A DNA stretch of 64,000 nucleotides, from positions 60,026,512-60,090,511 of the forward strand of contig NC_088301.1 of assembly GCF_032854445.1 (NCBI RefSeq). The letters are read 5' to 3'. Source of the DNA: Liolophura sinensis (lineage: Eukaryota > Mollusca > Polyplacophora > Chitonida > Chitonidae). A program made the translations under genes and the position numbers. Below the pieces are notes generated by a model that was not told the origin of the DNA, made no database searches, and saw nothing but the letters and a program-made list of their open reading frames with translations. Shown piece after piece: positions 12,735 through 25,800 of the stretch (the first letter of the stretch is position 1; every line of letters starts with the position of its first letter).

Positions 12735-13100
12735 TATTTTTTAAGATACCAACACTAACATTTTGTTTAACAGTGATTCTAATACACAATACTCTAAGTC
12801 AAGTATTCAGTAATTTACAGCACTTAATAAGTACATACCCCATCAAAGATGAAATATCCCCCTTGTAGTATGATGTTCTACATGTGTGCAAACCCTGAGC
12901 TCAATTCAAGCAGTGCTTTTTGAGACAACACTCCTAACACCCTGTTTAACATTGATTATTATACACAATACACTAAGTCACAAATTCGGTAATTTACAGC
13001 ACTTAATATGCCCACATCCAATCAACAATGGAATATCCCCCTTGTGCTGTGGTGCTCTACATGTGTGCAAACCTTGCAGTATTTTTAAGATACCACCCCT
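12735..13100. repeat. Diverged tandem duplication, period about 180 bp
   Basis: The segments starting near 12737, 12918 and 13081 share TTTTTAAGATACC-type starts, GTTTAACA followed by TGATT, ACACAATAC and CTAAGTC, GTAATTTACAGCACTTAATA, ATATCCCCCTTGT and CTACATGTGTGCAAACC. There are two full diverged copies and the beginning of a third. Confidence 0.75.
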
Positions 13101-13384
13101 AAAGCTGTGTTTAGCATTGCTTTGAATATTATTGAATGCTGACGCTCATGTTATGACATAAGCTACGCCTGTACTTTATTCGGGTGAGATAAACATTGTA
13201 ATTCGAGAATGTTGCACTCTTTTCATAAAATCCACATCATCACATACAATGATGAGGGAAAAACCAAATGCAGAACTTTACAGTTATTGAATTTCCTCTA
13301 TATTGATATTAGTTGTTGTAACTCCACGTAAGGGAGGCAACTGGGGTAGTTAAGGATATCCACGTACCAGAATATTACACTTTA

Positions 13385-13720
13385 GATCTGTATAGTTTTA
13401 TGCAAATAGGACAGTCTGCATCACCCACTGTAACAAACCATGGTTTTATGCATGGTTTTATACTAACAGGACACACTGCACCAGCCACTGTAACAAAGAG
13501 ATCTGCATGGTTTTATACTAACAGGACATACTGCACCAGCCACTGTAAAATAGAGATCTGCATGGTTTTATACTAACAGGACACACTGCACCAGCCACTG
13601 TAACAAAGAGATCTGCATGGTTTTATGCCAATAAGACATAAAGCATCGGCCACTGTGACAAAAAGGTATACACAGTTTTATACCAATGGGATTTTCTCCA
13701 ACAGGCTCTATAACAAAACG
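13385..13720. repeat. 55-bp tandem repeat, about 6 copies
   Basis: Units contain ATCTGCATGGTTTTATACTA, ACAGGACACACTGCACCAGC and CACTGTAACAAAGAG. The central three are nearly identical and the outer ones diverged, the usual pattern of a small array homogenised in its middle. Confidence 0.8.
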
Positions 13721-14577
13721 AATGATGCTGTCTAGGTGTTCACACAATTTAGGACAAAATGTGTAGCTTCATGGAAATGGGTCCTCAAATTTTGTAATAC
13801 ATTATGTACATAGCATCCATTATTTATTAAAAATGCAATGGGACCTACTGGAGAAACCACATGTATATAATTTATGACACACATTTCCTTACTTCAAATA
13901 CTAGCAAATAAATATCTAATGTGTAACAACTGTGTAGGACCAGTGTACATGTACATGTGCATGTATGTTTGCACAAGATGTGGATATCTCATACCGGTAC
14001 AGTTGGTGTATCAGAAAAGAGTGCTCATTCCAGCACTAGGGCATTATAAAAAGTATGACGCACATCACTCCACCAGCATGACAGCTTGAAGCCAAATTCA
14101 CAGTAGGCTGTACTAGCGTGTGGTAGGGCTAATAAAATAACCTTCAGCAGTGCACCAAGAGTTTGCGCTTTACCTTTGTAAAGATATCATGAGTACAGGG
14201 TTAGAGTTACTGTACATGAGAAAAATCTCATATTTATATAAATTTTTATAGTTTATATGTTTTACATTTTCTAAAATGGTGTTCTTTACTCCCTCACTCC
14301 AAAACTTTAATTGTAGGGTCTACAATGGCTGAAAACCAGTAACTTTGCCAGGCACCTGGCAAGATATACGTGGTTTCCACACATCAATCTGACTTATCAT
14401 GTGGGGAGTATTCTTGGGCACACAGTAAGAAACTGTTTAAATAAATAATTAGACACATATAATCATCATTTTACAGATGCTGTATTGTGACATTTTATAC
14501 CTCTTGGCTCATATTCATATAGATGGCAACATTTTATGTCAAAACACCTAGCAAGTGCACTACAGGGAGTGGCGTAC

Positions 14578-14651
14578 CTGCTCTTGTGCCAATAGCTAAG
14601 GCCAGCATCACAAACTCAATCTGTCTGTTGATGTGGCTTTTATTATTTGTG
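14578..14651 (-). CDS. Putative internal exon, hydrophobic, unknown gene
   Basis: On the minus strand an AG acceptor (after CTCCTC) precedes a 74-base open segment that ends at a donor reading AGCAG|GTACGC. One base completes a codon carried over from upstream, then 24 codons follow, ending in the hydrophobic stretch IEFVMLALAIGTRA. The phase fits the exon proposed at 15190-15299, whose last two bases would complete the shared codon. The protein family is not recognised. Without a third linked exon or transcript data this remains tentative. Confidence 0.35.
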
Positions 14652-15189
14652 CTGAGGAGCTGACACCCATCACGTATCAGAGCAATGCCCCCCACCCCCT
14701 TCCCTCCCCATCAGTTAGGCTTCTGAGGAGTCTCCCCCTCCCCCTGCTGTCACCTACTGCTAGAGCCCAAAACTACAGTCAGGAGGTGATAAGACATAAA
14801 CAAGTACACACTCTCACTTGTAAGCTACTGCTAACACAAACTCTTCATCAGGATCAAATTTCATAAAAGTTATTCTGGTTAATTTACGATAACCAAGAGG
14901 GTCCCAAGGTTTTGGGGGAGTGACACATTCTATTAACATCAATGTGTACTCTGCAGAGTACGAGCTTAAGGTGTAACCTGCTTCTATACATCCACAAAGG
15001 TGTGTACATTTCCATGAAACCTCCATTTGTAATACTTATGACTAGACTCACAGAAAAAGAACCAATCCAACCCATTCAGTAAAAACACAAGAACTTGTGG
15101 GTTGCCATTAATTATGCAGCCATTGAACATAAACATCATCTGACGGTTCTGCAACTGGATGCATGCATCTTTATAATCAGTGGTTATAC

Positions 15190-15299
15190 CTGTAAAGTGC
15201 CACAGCTGCTGCATAGGAGATTTGAAGCACTAGTCCACTGACAATGAGGAAAATCAGCCAGTGACAGTCTACAGCCAGTGCCCTCAACACAGGCCTACA
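15190..15299 (-). CDS. Putative exon encoding a transmembrane helix
   Basis: On the minus strand a pyrimidine-rich acceptor (GGATTTTCAG) opens a 110-base segment free of stops. It ends at a donor, TTACAG|GTATAA. The 36 codons read as a basic lead (CRPVLRALAVD) and then a classic membrane-spanning run, WLIFLIVSGLVLQISYAAAV. Two bases are left over and fit the exon at 14578-14651. Together they would give about 60 residues with two hydrophobic segments, suggesting part of a multi-pass membrane protein. I cannot name the family. A minus-strand start exon of compatible phase may lie at 27730-27747, but the 12-kb intron would have to span several satellites. Confidence 0.35.
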
Positions 15300-15668
15300 C
15301 TGAAAATCCAATAGGTTTTGACATTTCAAATGACTTGATGTATGAGAATGGGCAATGTATCATCACAGTTCCAACTGCACGATTGTCTGCTATCACACAT
15401 ACTCAGTTTGTTTTACATCCACATGGGCAAAATTAACCTGCAGAGAAACTTGGTCAGTTAACAAAAATTCCTTGAAAAAGCAGTGTGGTAATTTGACAAG
15501 TGGGCCCAAAACACATTTAGGCTTTATACAGCCTATACCTTTCAACTCAAGACTTCACAATTTATTTCTATAGCCACATTTAACACAGTTTATACCAGTA
15601 TACATTTGGCTCCATTATTATAACAGGATAACAGACAATATGTCCCGGCTTAGGTTGGGTTATGCAGG

Positions 15669-16180
15669 TGATCATGTAGGGACAGAGTGCACAGCCGCTA
15701 CACAGGGACAACTCTCTGACTGAAGGGAGGGTGCAAGGTGAGAGGTGATCAAGTAGGGACAGAGGGCACAGCCGCTACACACGGACAACTCTCTAACTGG
15801 AGGGGGTGGGGGAGAAGGTGATCATGTAGGGACAGAGAGCACAGCAGCTACACAGGGACAACTTTCTGACTGGAGGGGGTGGGGAGGAGGTGATCATGTC
15901 GGTAGAGAGGGCACACCCGCTACACACGGACAACTCTCTGACTGAAGGGAGTGTGCGGGGTGCAAGGTGATCATGTCGGTATAGAGGGCACAGCTGCTAC
16001 ACACGGACAACTCTCTTACTAGAGGGAGGGTGCGGGGTGGGAGGTGAGCACGTCGGTATAGAGGGCACAGCCGCTACACACGGACAACTCTCTGACTGGA
16101 GGGACGGTGGTGGGGGGTAAGGTGATCATGTCAGTACAGAGGGCACTGCAGGCTATACAGGGACAACTCTCTGACATGTA
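15669..16180. repeat. 72-78-bp tandem repeat, about 7 copies
   Basis: Units start with GGTGATCATGTAGGGACAGA or close variants, contain CACAGCCGCTACACA and GGACAACTCTCTGACTG, and end in a purine-rich spacer of variable length that accounts for the 72-78-bp range. The array passes directly into the 31-bp array at its right. Confidence 0.88.
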
Positions 16181-17385
16181 GGGACAGGTAGGAGGTGATC
16201 TTGTACATGTAGGGACAGGTAGGCGGTGATTTTGTACATGTAGGGATGGGTAGGCCATGCTTTTGTACATTAAGGGACAGGTAGGAGGTGATTTTGTACA
16301 TGTAGGGACAGGTAGGCGGTGATCTTGTACATGTAGGGACAGGTAGCCCGTGATCTTGTACATGTAGGGACAGGTAGGTGATCTTGTACATGTAGGGACA
16401 GGTAGGAGGTGATTTTGTACATGTAGGGACAGGTAGGAAGTGATCTTGTACATGTAGGGACAGGTAGGAGGTGATTTTGTACATGTAGGGACAGGTAGGA
16501 GGTGATTTTGTACATGTAGGGACAGGTAGGTGATCTTGTACATGTAGGGACAGGTAGGAGGTGATTTTGTACATGTAGGGACAAGTAGGAAGTGATCTTG
16601 TACATGTAGGGACAGGTAGGCAGTGAGTTTGTACATGTAGGGACAGGTAGGAGGTGATTTTGTACATGTAGGGACAGGTAGGTGATCTTGTACATGTAGG
16701 GACAGGTAGGAGGTAATTTTGTACATGTAGGGACAGGTAGGTGATCTTGTACATGTAGGGACAGGTAGGAGGTGATTTTGTACATGTAGGGACAGGTAGG
16801 AAGTGATCTTGTACATGTAGGGACAGGTAGGCAGTGAGTTTGTACATGTAGGGACAGGTAGGAGGTGATTTTGTACATGTAGGGACAGGTAGGTGATCTT
16901 GTACATGTAGGGACAGGTAGGAGGTGATTTTGTACATGTAGGGACAGGTAGGCAGTGATTTTGTACATGTAGGGACAGGTAGGTGATCTTGTACATGTAG
17001 GGACAGGTAGGAGGTGATTTTGTACATGTAGGGACAGGTAGGCGGTGATGTTGTACATGTAGGGACAGGTAGGCGGTGATCTTGTACATGTAGGGACAGG
17101 TAGCCCGTGATCTTGTACATGTAGGGACAGGTAGGTGATCTTGTACATGTAGGCACAGGTAGGAGGTGATTTTGTACATGTAGGGACAGGTAGGAAGTGA
17201 TCTTGTACATGTAGGGACAGGTAGGAGGTGATCTTGTACATGTAGGGACAGGTAGGCAGTGATTTTGTACATGTAGGGACAAGTAGGAGGTGATTTTGTA
17301 CATGTATGGAGAGGTAGGAGGTGATTTTTTACATGTAGGGACAGGTAGGAGGTGATTTTGTACATTTAGGGACAAGTAGAAGTGT
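16178..17385. repeat. 31-bp minisatellite, about 40 copies
   Basis: The common unit carries GTGATTTTGTACATGTAGGG followed by ACAGGTAGGAG. A shorter 28-bp form lacking one GAG-like triplet is interspersed. Every unit contains the palindrome TACATGTA. The minus strand stays open for up to 448 codons in three overlapping frames (TCPYMYK and LSLHVQN repeats), which I regard as spurious. The unit resembles the first 20 bases of the neighbouring 72-78-bp repeat. Confidence 0.92.
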
Positions 17386-18235
17386 TAGAATAACATTTTT
17401 CATCTTTATAAAATCTGTTGTACTATAATTATTTTTTAAAAAACCTTTTGTGATGTGGAAATACACCGACAATGCAATAACAAATCCCCACCTGCTAAAT
17501 GAAACAAAAACAAAATATGGAAAAACATTTTAAACCGAATACAGTTTAATACCCACACGTATAAAGTCACCTGGAGAGTTGGCTCTTCCTTATGAACTAT
17601 CACAGATCATACAGTATATAATAACCATACAAATGGATCTCAAGTCTGACCTGTCTGTTTCATTTGACTCTCGCTTTACAGTTTACTTGTTGTGGCCTGC
17701 ACAAGAAGGTAGAACTTCATAGGTGCTCCAGAAAATGGCTGCTAAATATACATTTCAATCTATATAAATACACCAGCGCCCTGTGTGACTCCCCTTGACT
17801 GTGGAATTCAGGGAGAGAGATTTATTTGGGGGCCAGGGGTCTGTCACAGGGCTATAAACTTGGAGTGGTTAGTAGTGATGCTGTTTGTCTATCAGCAGCA
17901 TCGTTAGGGTAGGCTGAAGTGGGAGGGGTGAGGGGGTGGGGTGGTGAGGGGCCATAACACAGACATCAACCTGCATAACTCCTACAGCAAGAATGATATA
18001 TACATAGATGAACTGAGCCTGCTTTCAGAAGCCTCTTTGCTAGGCTATAAATTATAACCTTGCTCCTTCCTTCTCTAACTGTTACTTTAGCAACAGAGAT
18101 ATCCATTGAGGGTATCACTAATAATAACCGTGATGATGGTGACATCTAACTAAAAAATGAGAAAGCAGTTTTATTGACTCCTGTTGGTTTACTTGATGTG
18201 TAATTTACTCTACTGTAGGTATGTTTTTCTCTCTG
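17386..18235. other. Unassigned DNA between satellites
   Basis: No exon or repeat family is recognised. A G-rich stretch (GGGAGGGGTGAGGGGGTGGG and following) lies near 17920-17955 on the plus strand. Confidence 0.6.
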
Positions 18236-21200
18236 TCAAACTTCAGATGTCGCATACCTCCAGTTCAGGGATACACTCCACAAACATCTCTGTCACACCT
18301 CAGAATTCAAGTGTTGCATACCTCCAATTGAGGGAGACACTCCACAAACATCTTTCACAACTCAGAATTCAGGCATAGCACACCTCCAATTGAGGGATAC
18401 ACTCCACAAACATCTTTCACAACTCAGAATTCATGCATAGCACACCTCCAATTAAGGGATACACTCCACAAACATCTTTCACAACTCAGAATTCAGGCAT
18501 AGCACACCTCCAATTGAGGGAGACACTCCACAAACATCTTTCACAACTCAGAATTCAGGCATAGCACACCTCCAATTGAGGGATACACTCCACAAACATC
18601 TTTCACAACTCAGAATTCAGGCATAGCACACCTCCAATTGAGGGAGACACTCCACAAACATCTTTCACAACTCAGAATTCAGGCATAGCACACCTCCAAT
18701 TGAGGGATACACTCCACAAACATCTTTCACAACTCAGAATTCAGGCATAGCACACCTCCAATTGAGGGAGACACTCCACAAACATCTTTCACAACTCAGA
18801 ATTCAGGCATAGCACACCTCCAATTGAGGGATACACTCCACAAACATCTTTCACAACTCAGAATTCAGGCATAGCACACCTCCAATTGAGGGAGACACTC
18901 CACAAACATCTTTCACAACTCAGAATTCAGGCATAGCACACCTCCAATTGAGGGATACACTCCACAAACATCTTTCACAACTCAGAATTCAGGCATAGCA
19001 CACCTCCAATTGAGGGACACACCCCACAAACCTCTTTCACAACTCAGAATTCATGCATAGCACACCTCCAATTGAGGGATACACTCCACAAACATCTTTC
19101 ACAACTCAGAATTCAGGCATAGCACACCTCCAATTGAGGGAGACACTCCACAAACATCTTTCACAACTCAGAATTCAGGCATAGCACACCTCCAATTGAG
19201 GGATACACTCCAAAAACATCTTTCACAACTCAGAATTCAGGTACAGCACACCTCCAATTGAGGGATACACTCCACAAACATCTTTCACAGCTCAGAATTC
19301 AGGCATAGCACACCTCCAATTGAGAGAGACACTCCACAAACATCTTTCACAACTCAGAATTCAGGCACAGCACACCTCCAATTGAGGGAGACACTCCACA
19401 AACATCTTTCACAACTCAGAATTCAGGTACAGCACACCTCCAATTGAGGGATACACTCCACAAACATCTTTCACAACTCAGAATTCAGGCATAGCACACC
19501 TCCAATTGAGGGAGACACTCCACAAACATCTTTCACAACTCAGAATTCAGGCATAGCACACCTCCAATTGAGGGAGACACTCCACAAACATCTTTCACAA
19601 CTCAGAATTCAGGCATAGCACACCTCCAATTGAGGGAGACACTCCACAAACATCTTTCAAAACTCAGAATTCAGGCATAGCACACCTCCAATTGAGGGAT
19701 ACACTCCACAAACATCTTTCACAACTCAGAATTCAGGCATAGCACACCTCTAATTGAGGGATACACTCCACAAACATCTTTCACAACTCAGAATTCAGGC
19801 ATAACACACCTCCAATTGAGGGATACACTCCACAAACCTCTTTCACAACTCAGAATTCAGGCATAGCACACCTCCAAATGAGGGATACACTCCACAAACA
19901 TCTTTCACAACTCAGAATTCATGCATAGCACACCTCCAATTGAGGGATACACTCCACAAACCTCTTTCACAACTCAGAATTCAGGCATAGCCCACCTCCA
20001 AATGAGGGATACACTCCACAAACATCTTTCACAACTCAGAATTCATGCATAGCACACCTCCAATTGAGGGATACACTCCACAAACATCTTTCACAACTCA
20101 GAATTCAGGCATAGCACACCTCCAATTGAGGGATACACTCCACAAACATCTTTCACAACTCAGAATTCAGGCATAGCACACCTCCAAATGAGGGATACAC
20201 TCCACAAACATCTTTCACAACTCAGAATTCAGGCATAGCACACCTCCAATTGAGAGAGACACCCCACAAACATCTTTCACCCTACAGAATTCATGCATAG
20301 CACACCTCCAATTGAGGAATACACTCCACAAACATCTTTCACACCTCAGAATTCATGGATAGCACACCTCCAATTGAGGGAGACACTCCACAAACATCTT
20401 TCACAGCTCAGAATTCAGGCATAGCACACCTCCAATTGAGGGATACACTCCAAAAACATCTTTCACAACTCAGAATGCAGGCATAGCACACCTCCAATTG
20501 AGGGATACACTCCACAAACATCTTTCACAACTCAGAATTCAGGCATAGCACACCTCCAATTGAGGGATACACTCCACAAACATCTTTCACAACTCAGAAT
20601 TCAGGTACAGCACACCTCCAATTGAGGGAGACACTCCACAAACATCTTTTACAACTCAGAATTCAGGTACAGCACACCTCCAATTGAGGGATACACTCCA
20701 CAAACATCTTTCACAACTCAGAATTCAGGCACAGCACACCTCCAATTGAGGGATACACTCCACAAACATCTTTCACAACTCAGAATTCAGGCATAGCACA
20801 CCTCCAATTGAGGGAGACACTCCACAAACATCTTTCACAACTCAGAATTCAGGCATAGCACACCTCCAATTGAGGGATACACTCCACAAACATCTTTCAC
20901 AACTCAGAATTCAGGCATAGCACACCTCCAATTGAGGGATACACTCCACAAACATCTTTCACAACTCAGAATTCAGGCATAGCACACCTCTAATTGAGGG
21001 ATACACTCCACAAACATCTTTCACAACTCAGAATTCAGGCATAACACACCTCCAATTGAGGGATACACTCCACAAACCTCTTTCACAACTCAGAATTCAG
21101 GCATAGCACACCTCCAATTGAGGGAGACACTCCACAAACCTCTTTCACAACTCAGAATTCAGGCATAGCACACCTCCAAATGAGGGATACACTCCACAAA

Positions 21201-22800
21201 CATCTTTCACAACTCAGAATTCAGGCATAGCACACCTCCAATTGAGGGATACACTCCACAAACATCTTTCACAACTCAGAATTCAGGCATAGCACACCTC
21301 CAATTGAGGGAGACACTCCACAAACCTCTTTCACAACTCAGAATTCAGGCATAGCACACCTCCAAATGAGTTATACACTCCACAAACATCTTTCACAACT
21401 CAGAATTCAGGCATAGCACACCTCCAATTGAGGGATACACTCCACAAACATCTTTCACAACTCAGAATTCAGGCATAGCACACCTCCAATTGAGGGGTAC
21501 ACTCCACAAACATCTTTCACAACTCAGAATTCAGGCATAGCACACCTCCAAATGAGGGATACACTCCACAAACATCTTTCACAACTCAGAATTCAGGTAT
21601 AGCACACCTCCAATTGAGGGATACACCCCACAAACATCTTTCACAACTCAGAATTCAGGCATAGCACACCTCCAATTGAGGGATACACCCCACAAACATC
21701 TTTCACAACTCAGAATTCAGGCATAGCACACCTCCAATTGAGGGAGACACTCCACAAACATCTTTCACAACTCAGAATTCAGGCATAGCACACCTCCAAT
21801 TAAGGGATACACTCCACAAACATCTTTCACAACTCAGAATTCAGGCATAGCACACCTCCAATTGAGGGATACACTCCACAAACATCTTTTACAACTCAGA
21901 ATTCAGGCATAGCACACCTCCAATTGAGGGATACACTCCACAAACATCTTTCACAACTCAGAATTCAGGCATAGCACACCTCCAATTGAGGGAGACACTC
22001 CACAAACATCTTTCACAACTCAGAATTCAGGCATAGCACACCTCCAATTGAGGGAGACACTCCACAAACATCTTTCACAACTCAGAATTCAGGCATAGCA
22101 CACCTCTAATTGAGGGATACACTCCACAAACATCTTTCACACCTCAGAATTCAGGCATAGCACACCTCCAATTGAGGGATACACTCCACAAACATCTTTC
22201 ACAACTCAGAATTCAGGCATAGCACACCTCCAATTAAGGGATACACCCCACAAACATCTTTCACACCTCAGAATTCATGCATAGCACACCTCCAATTGAG
22301 GGAGACACTCCACAAACATCTTTCACAACTCAGAATTCAGGCATAGCACACCTCCAATTGAGGGATACACTCCACAAACATCTTTTACAACTCAGAATTC
22401 AGGCATAGCACACCTCCAATTGAGGGATACACTCCACAAACATCTTTCACAACTCAGAATTCAGGCATAGCACACCTCCAATTGAGGGAGACACTCCACA
22501 AACATCTTTCACAACTCAGAATTCAGGCATAGCACACCTCCAATTGAGGGAGACACTCCACAAACATCTTTCACAACTCAGAATTCAGGCATAGCACACC
22601 TCTAATTGAGGGATACACTCCACAAACATCTTTCACACCTCAGAATTCAGGCATAGCACACCTCCAATTGAGGGATACACTCCACAAACATCTTTCACAA
22701 CTCAGAATTCAGGCATAGCACACCTCCAATTAAGGGATACACCCCACAAACATCTTTCACACCTCAGAATTCATGCATAGCACACCTCCAGGCATAGCAC
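18236..22800. repeat. 62-bp satellite, about 73 copies, with higher-order structure
   Basis: Units read CACCTCCAATTGAGGGATAC, ACTCCACAAACATCTTTCAC, AACTCAGAATTCAGGCATAG, CA. Almost every unit carries one GAATTC and one CAATTG. From about 18440 to 19010, GGGATAC and GGGAGAC forms alternate strictly, making a 124-bp dimer. At the right end a block of eight units is duplicated: marker variants at 21885, 22101 and 22221 recur exactly 496 bases later (22381, 22597, 22717). The leftmost units are the most diverged. No open frame crosses the array, because 62 is not a multiple of three and stops recur. Confidence 0.95.
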
Positions 22801-25800
22801 ACTCTACAGCACAAGCTCTACACATGTACATGTTGGAAATCTGTATTATTGCAAGGACAGTGAATGTAGAACACCTTTTCTACTTTATAATGTTGAAGTC
22901 CATAAGCTCAGTTTCCACGGCAAGAACCCATTGCCTTGGCTGATGTCATAATTATTAAAAAAAAAAGTGGCTTGCTGGATACTGGGTGGAGTTCAACATG
23001 TTGTGATGGAGGGCGACACAAATTACATCAACTACTATCGACTTAACTGGTAACCTTGTTACTGACACAGCTATATTTGAAATTGTTTACACTTTTCAGT
23101 ATTGCATAATCTTAATAAATGAATTTTATCTCTTGTAGTATATGGTGGTATGGATTTAGAGATGAATGTTTGGAAATTAAAGTGATGTGTAAATATGACA
23201 AATTTTACAGCCAATTCTCTGAAAGAAATAGCATCACTCACACATCAGGATTAATTTTTTGAGTGTACGTTTATGCTGTTTACAAAAATTACATCATCCA
23301 CTTGAGAAGAGACTTGTATGTCAGGAAGACTTTATTTTCTAACTTTCACATCACAAAAAATTCTTTTTGCCATCCTTTTCAGCACCTATCTGCCGTCAGA
23401 AGGCTTACAAAACACTGCTTATAAACTTTTAGCCATAGGCCCACACAAACTGCACACTTGAAATGTTCTTGGGCTTGATTATCTAGAAATAAAACAAGGG
23501 GTCTGCCCATAAAAGTGCCAGCCATAACAGACTTTTGAAATAGTTGTGACAACGCCAAGTCCCGGGGACTAACACCTTTTTTATCCTCCATGATAATGTG
23601 TTGAATCTGATGTTAGCACAACTGAGATAGGTTGTTCCACAAGCAGGGAATGCTTCCTCAGCATGATAAGCCATGGCTGGAGCTGCTATAGAGCTGCCAG
23701 CTAACCCATCAGGGCATACTTATGCCTGCGCCCCACAGAGGTTTATTACACAACTTGTCAGTCTCCCCACACAGGTTTGGCCCCAGAACAAATCAATATA
23801 GTCCCAACCCAAGAGAAGAGGACTGCACCTCATTCCCATGTGGCCTGATGTTTCTAGGAGAGGTTAGGCTTTTGCACAAGAATGTTGTCAGCAAACTATA
23901 AAAATACTTATGCATCCTACACTAAGTGGCAATTTATCACACACTTGTTCATAAAAAGAACTGTCTATTCAAGTATGACATGTACCTGAACCAGTACCAG
24001 TTGTAGATCTGCACCTCTACAGGTTATGTTTGCCTTTGTACACAAGAGGAGAGCTCAATCACATCTATTCCATGAAGAATGCACCTGTGGCCAAATTAAG
24101 CAACTCTCTGGAACATCCATCTCTAAAATTTGTTAGATTTTGATGGAACCCTCTACTGATTCATTTATTTCACAGTTGTTTTAGGTTGCAGTCAAGAAGG
24201 AAAACAATCTGTTGATGTTGGTTGCTATGGGTATGTTAATGGTTTCTTGTGTGTCAGGTGTACCACAGCCCCAAGAGTACAGGTGGAGAAAAAGTTTTTC
24301 AATTTCCACTAACAATAAACACTTACATGTACCAATACCTATACCCTTAATTTCATAAAGCAACTTCAATGAATTCCAGGCACTGACCTTTCACCTTCTT
24401 AGCTCATCAATGTTTTTCAAATGCGAGTGTTTTCACTTTCTTCTGATTCTGATTCTGATTCAGATAGCGAAAGTGAAAACAATCTGACAAACAGTTGACA
24501 AGTAGCAGATTATATGTAACATGTGAAAACTGCACGGACATTTTTGAGTTATTAACGATAACTCTGTTGATTATACAACAACAATATACTGTTGATTACA
24601 GTGTAAAACTTATAGGTGTAATATAGATATGCTTACAAGTACATGTAGCCTCACTCCTTTCTACCAATTCCAAAGTTTCTCTTTTTGCAATTAACGAACA
24701 ATTCAGGAAGATGACATCAGGAGCATATTCATCTGGCCTTCATCACTTTCAGTCGTCTTCTCCATCACTCATCTGGCTCTTCATTTGACAACTTGATCAA
24801 GTCCCTGTGACAGCTGATATGGCACCTTCACTGCACGGAAGTTATTACCTTAGCATGTTTACATGTATGTCAGAGACTATAGTGTGCATTCTACAGTTAC
24901 ATGTAACCCTTTTCATGTTTTGGTTCAACTTGTATCTGAAAGCTGTATTTTTATCTTAAAATTCTGAGTAAAATTTTACTGACAAAAATTAGTATCTGTT
25001 GCAGTTTCAGGCTTCTTATGGTGTTAAAGTGTTTTATCCTATTGACCATTGCAGAATTCCATTAGAAACAAAAGGTTTTACAAAGAACTATTGTTGTACA
25101 CTAAATGAAAAAAATCGCTAGACCTTGATAACTTTAAATTTCTTGTTATGCATGATTCAGTCTATTGTTGGAACCTCTTCACACATATTGCCAACTCATT
25201 CACAATTAATATGACTTGCATATATGCGTAATATGGAATGTTATACTGTACATGTACTGGTATACAATGTTTGCCATTAAAATGAAAAAAAAGACTGGAA
25301 ATGTGAACTGAACATACACAAAGACATGATACCAGCTGGCATGATTCCATAAATGTTACTAAAAGAATTAAGAACACATTTAGATCAATCATACTGAATT
25401 TAATCTATCTGAACTCTGTAATCCTGACCTTAAAGCATATTACAAATGTTCCCAATATTTCATCCTAGTTATTTTTCCCAAGACTTTTCAAGATGGAGTG
25501 AAAGTTACAGAAAGTTTAACAGAAGGCAAGGGGATTCAAGGATTGAAATATCTGATTTATAGAACCAGTGGGGCTGTTATCATACACCTCAATCAGTGTG
25601 TTATCATTAAGAAATCCTGCATTACATTTCCAGATCCTCCTGGAAGGGTGAGAAAGATTGGGGAGAGGGGGGCAGGGCTGGAGAGAAGCGTGAGGTGTGT
25701 GCTGTGTCTAATGTACAGCAGGATACTGTACAGCCTCAGAGTTATCTCTGCCAGATCCATTCCCCTGATACACCAAGTGACAACAGAGGCAGTTGCTCAC

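Larger units (their letters stand above)
13721..15668. other. Non-repetitive DNA holding two putative exons
   Basis: This is one of the few repeat-poor stretches in the left half. It contains the two candidate minus-strand exons listed separately (14578-14651 and 15190-15299). A 41-base minus-strand segment at 13995-14035 also has attractive splice borders but the wrong phase to follow them. Nothing else is assigned. Confidence 0.45.

Noticed and set aside
14814-15026. Minus-strand open frame containing LTRITFMKFDPDEEFVLAVAY, faintly like a WD40 blade, ending near a GTGAG donor
   Set aside because: No acceptor gives a phase that fits the neighbouring exon candidates, and no second blade was found. 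A chance frame is more likely.
16019-17375. Minus-strand open frames of 323-448 codons
   Set aside because: Three overlapping frames of the same 31-bp array are all open and encode permutations of one short repeat, which is not how a real coding region behaves.
18236-22800. CRISPR-like array
   Set aside because: The units are contiguous with no unique spacers, and the sequence is eukaryotic.
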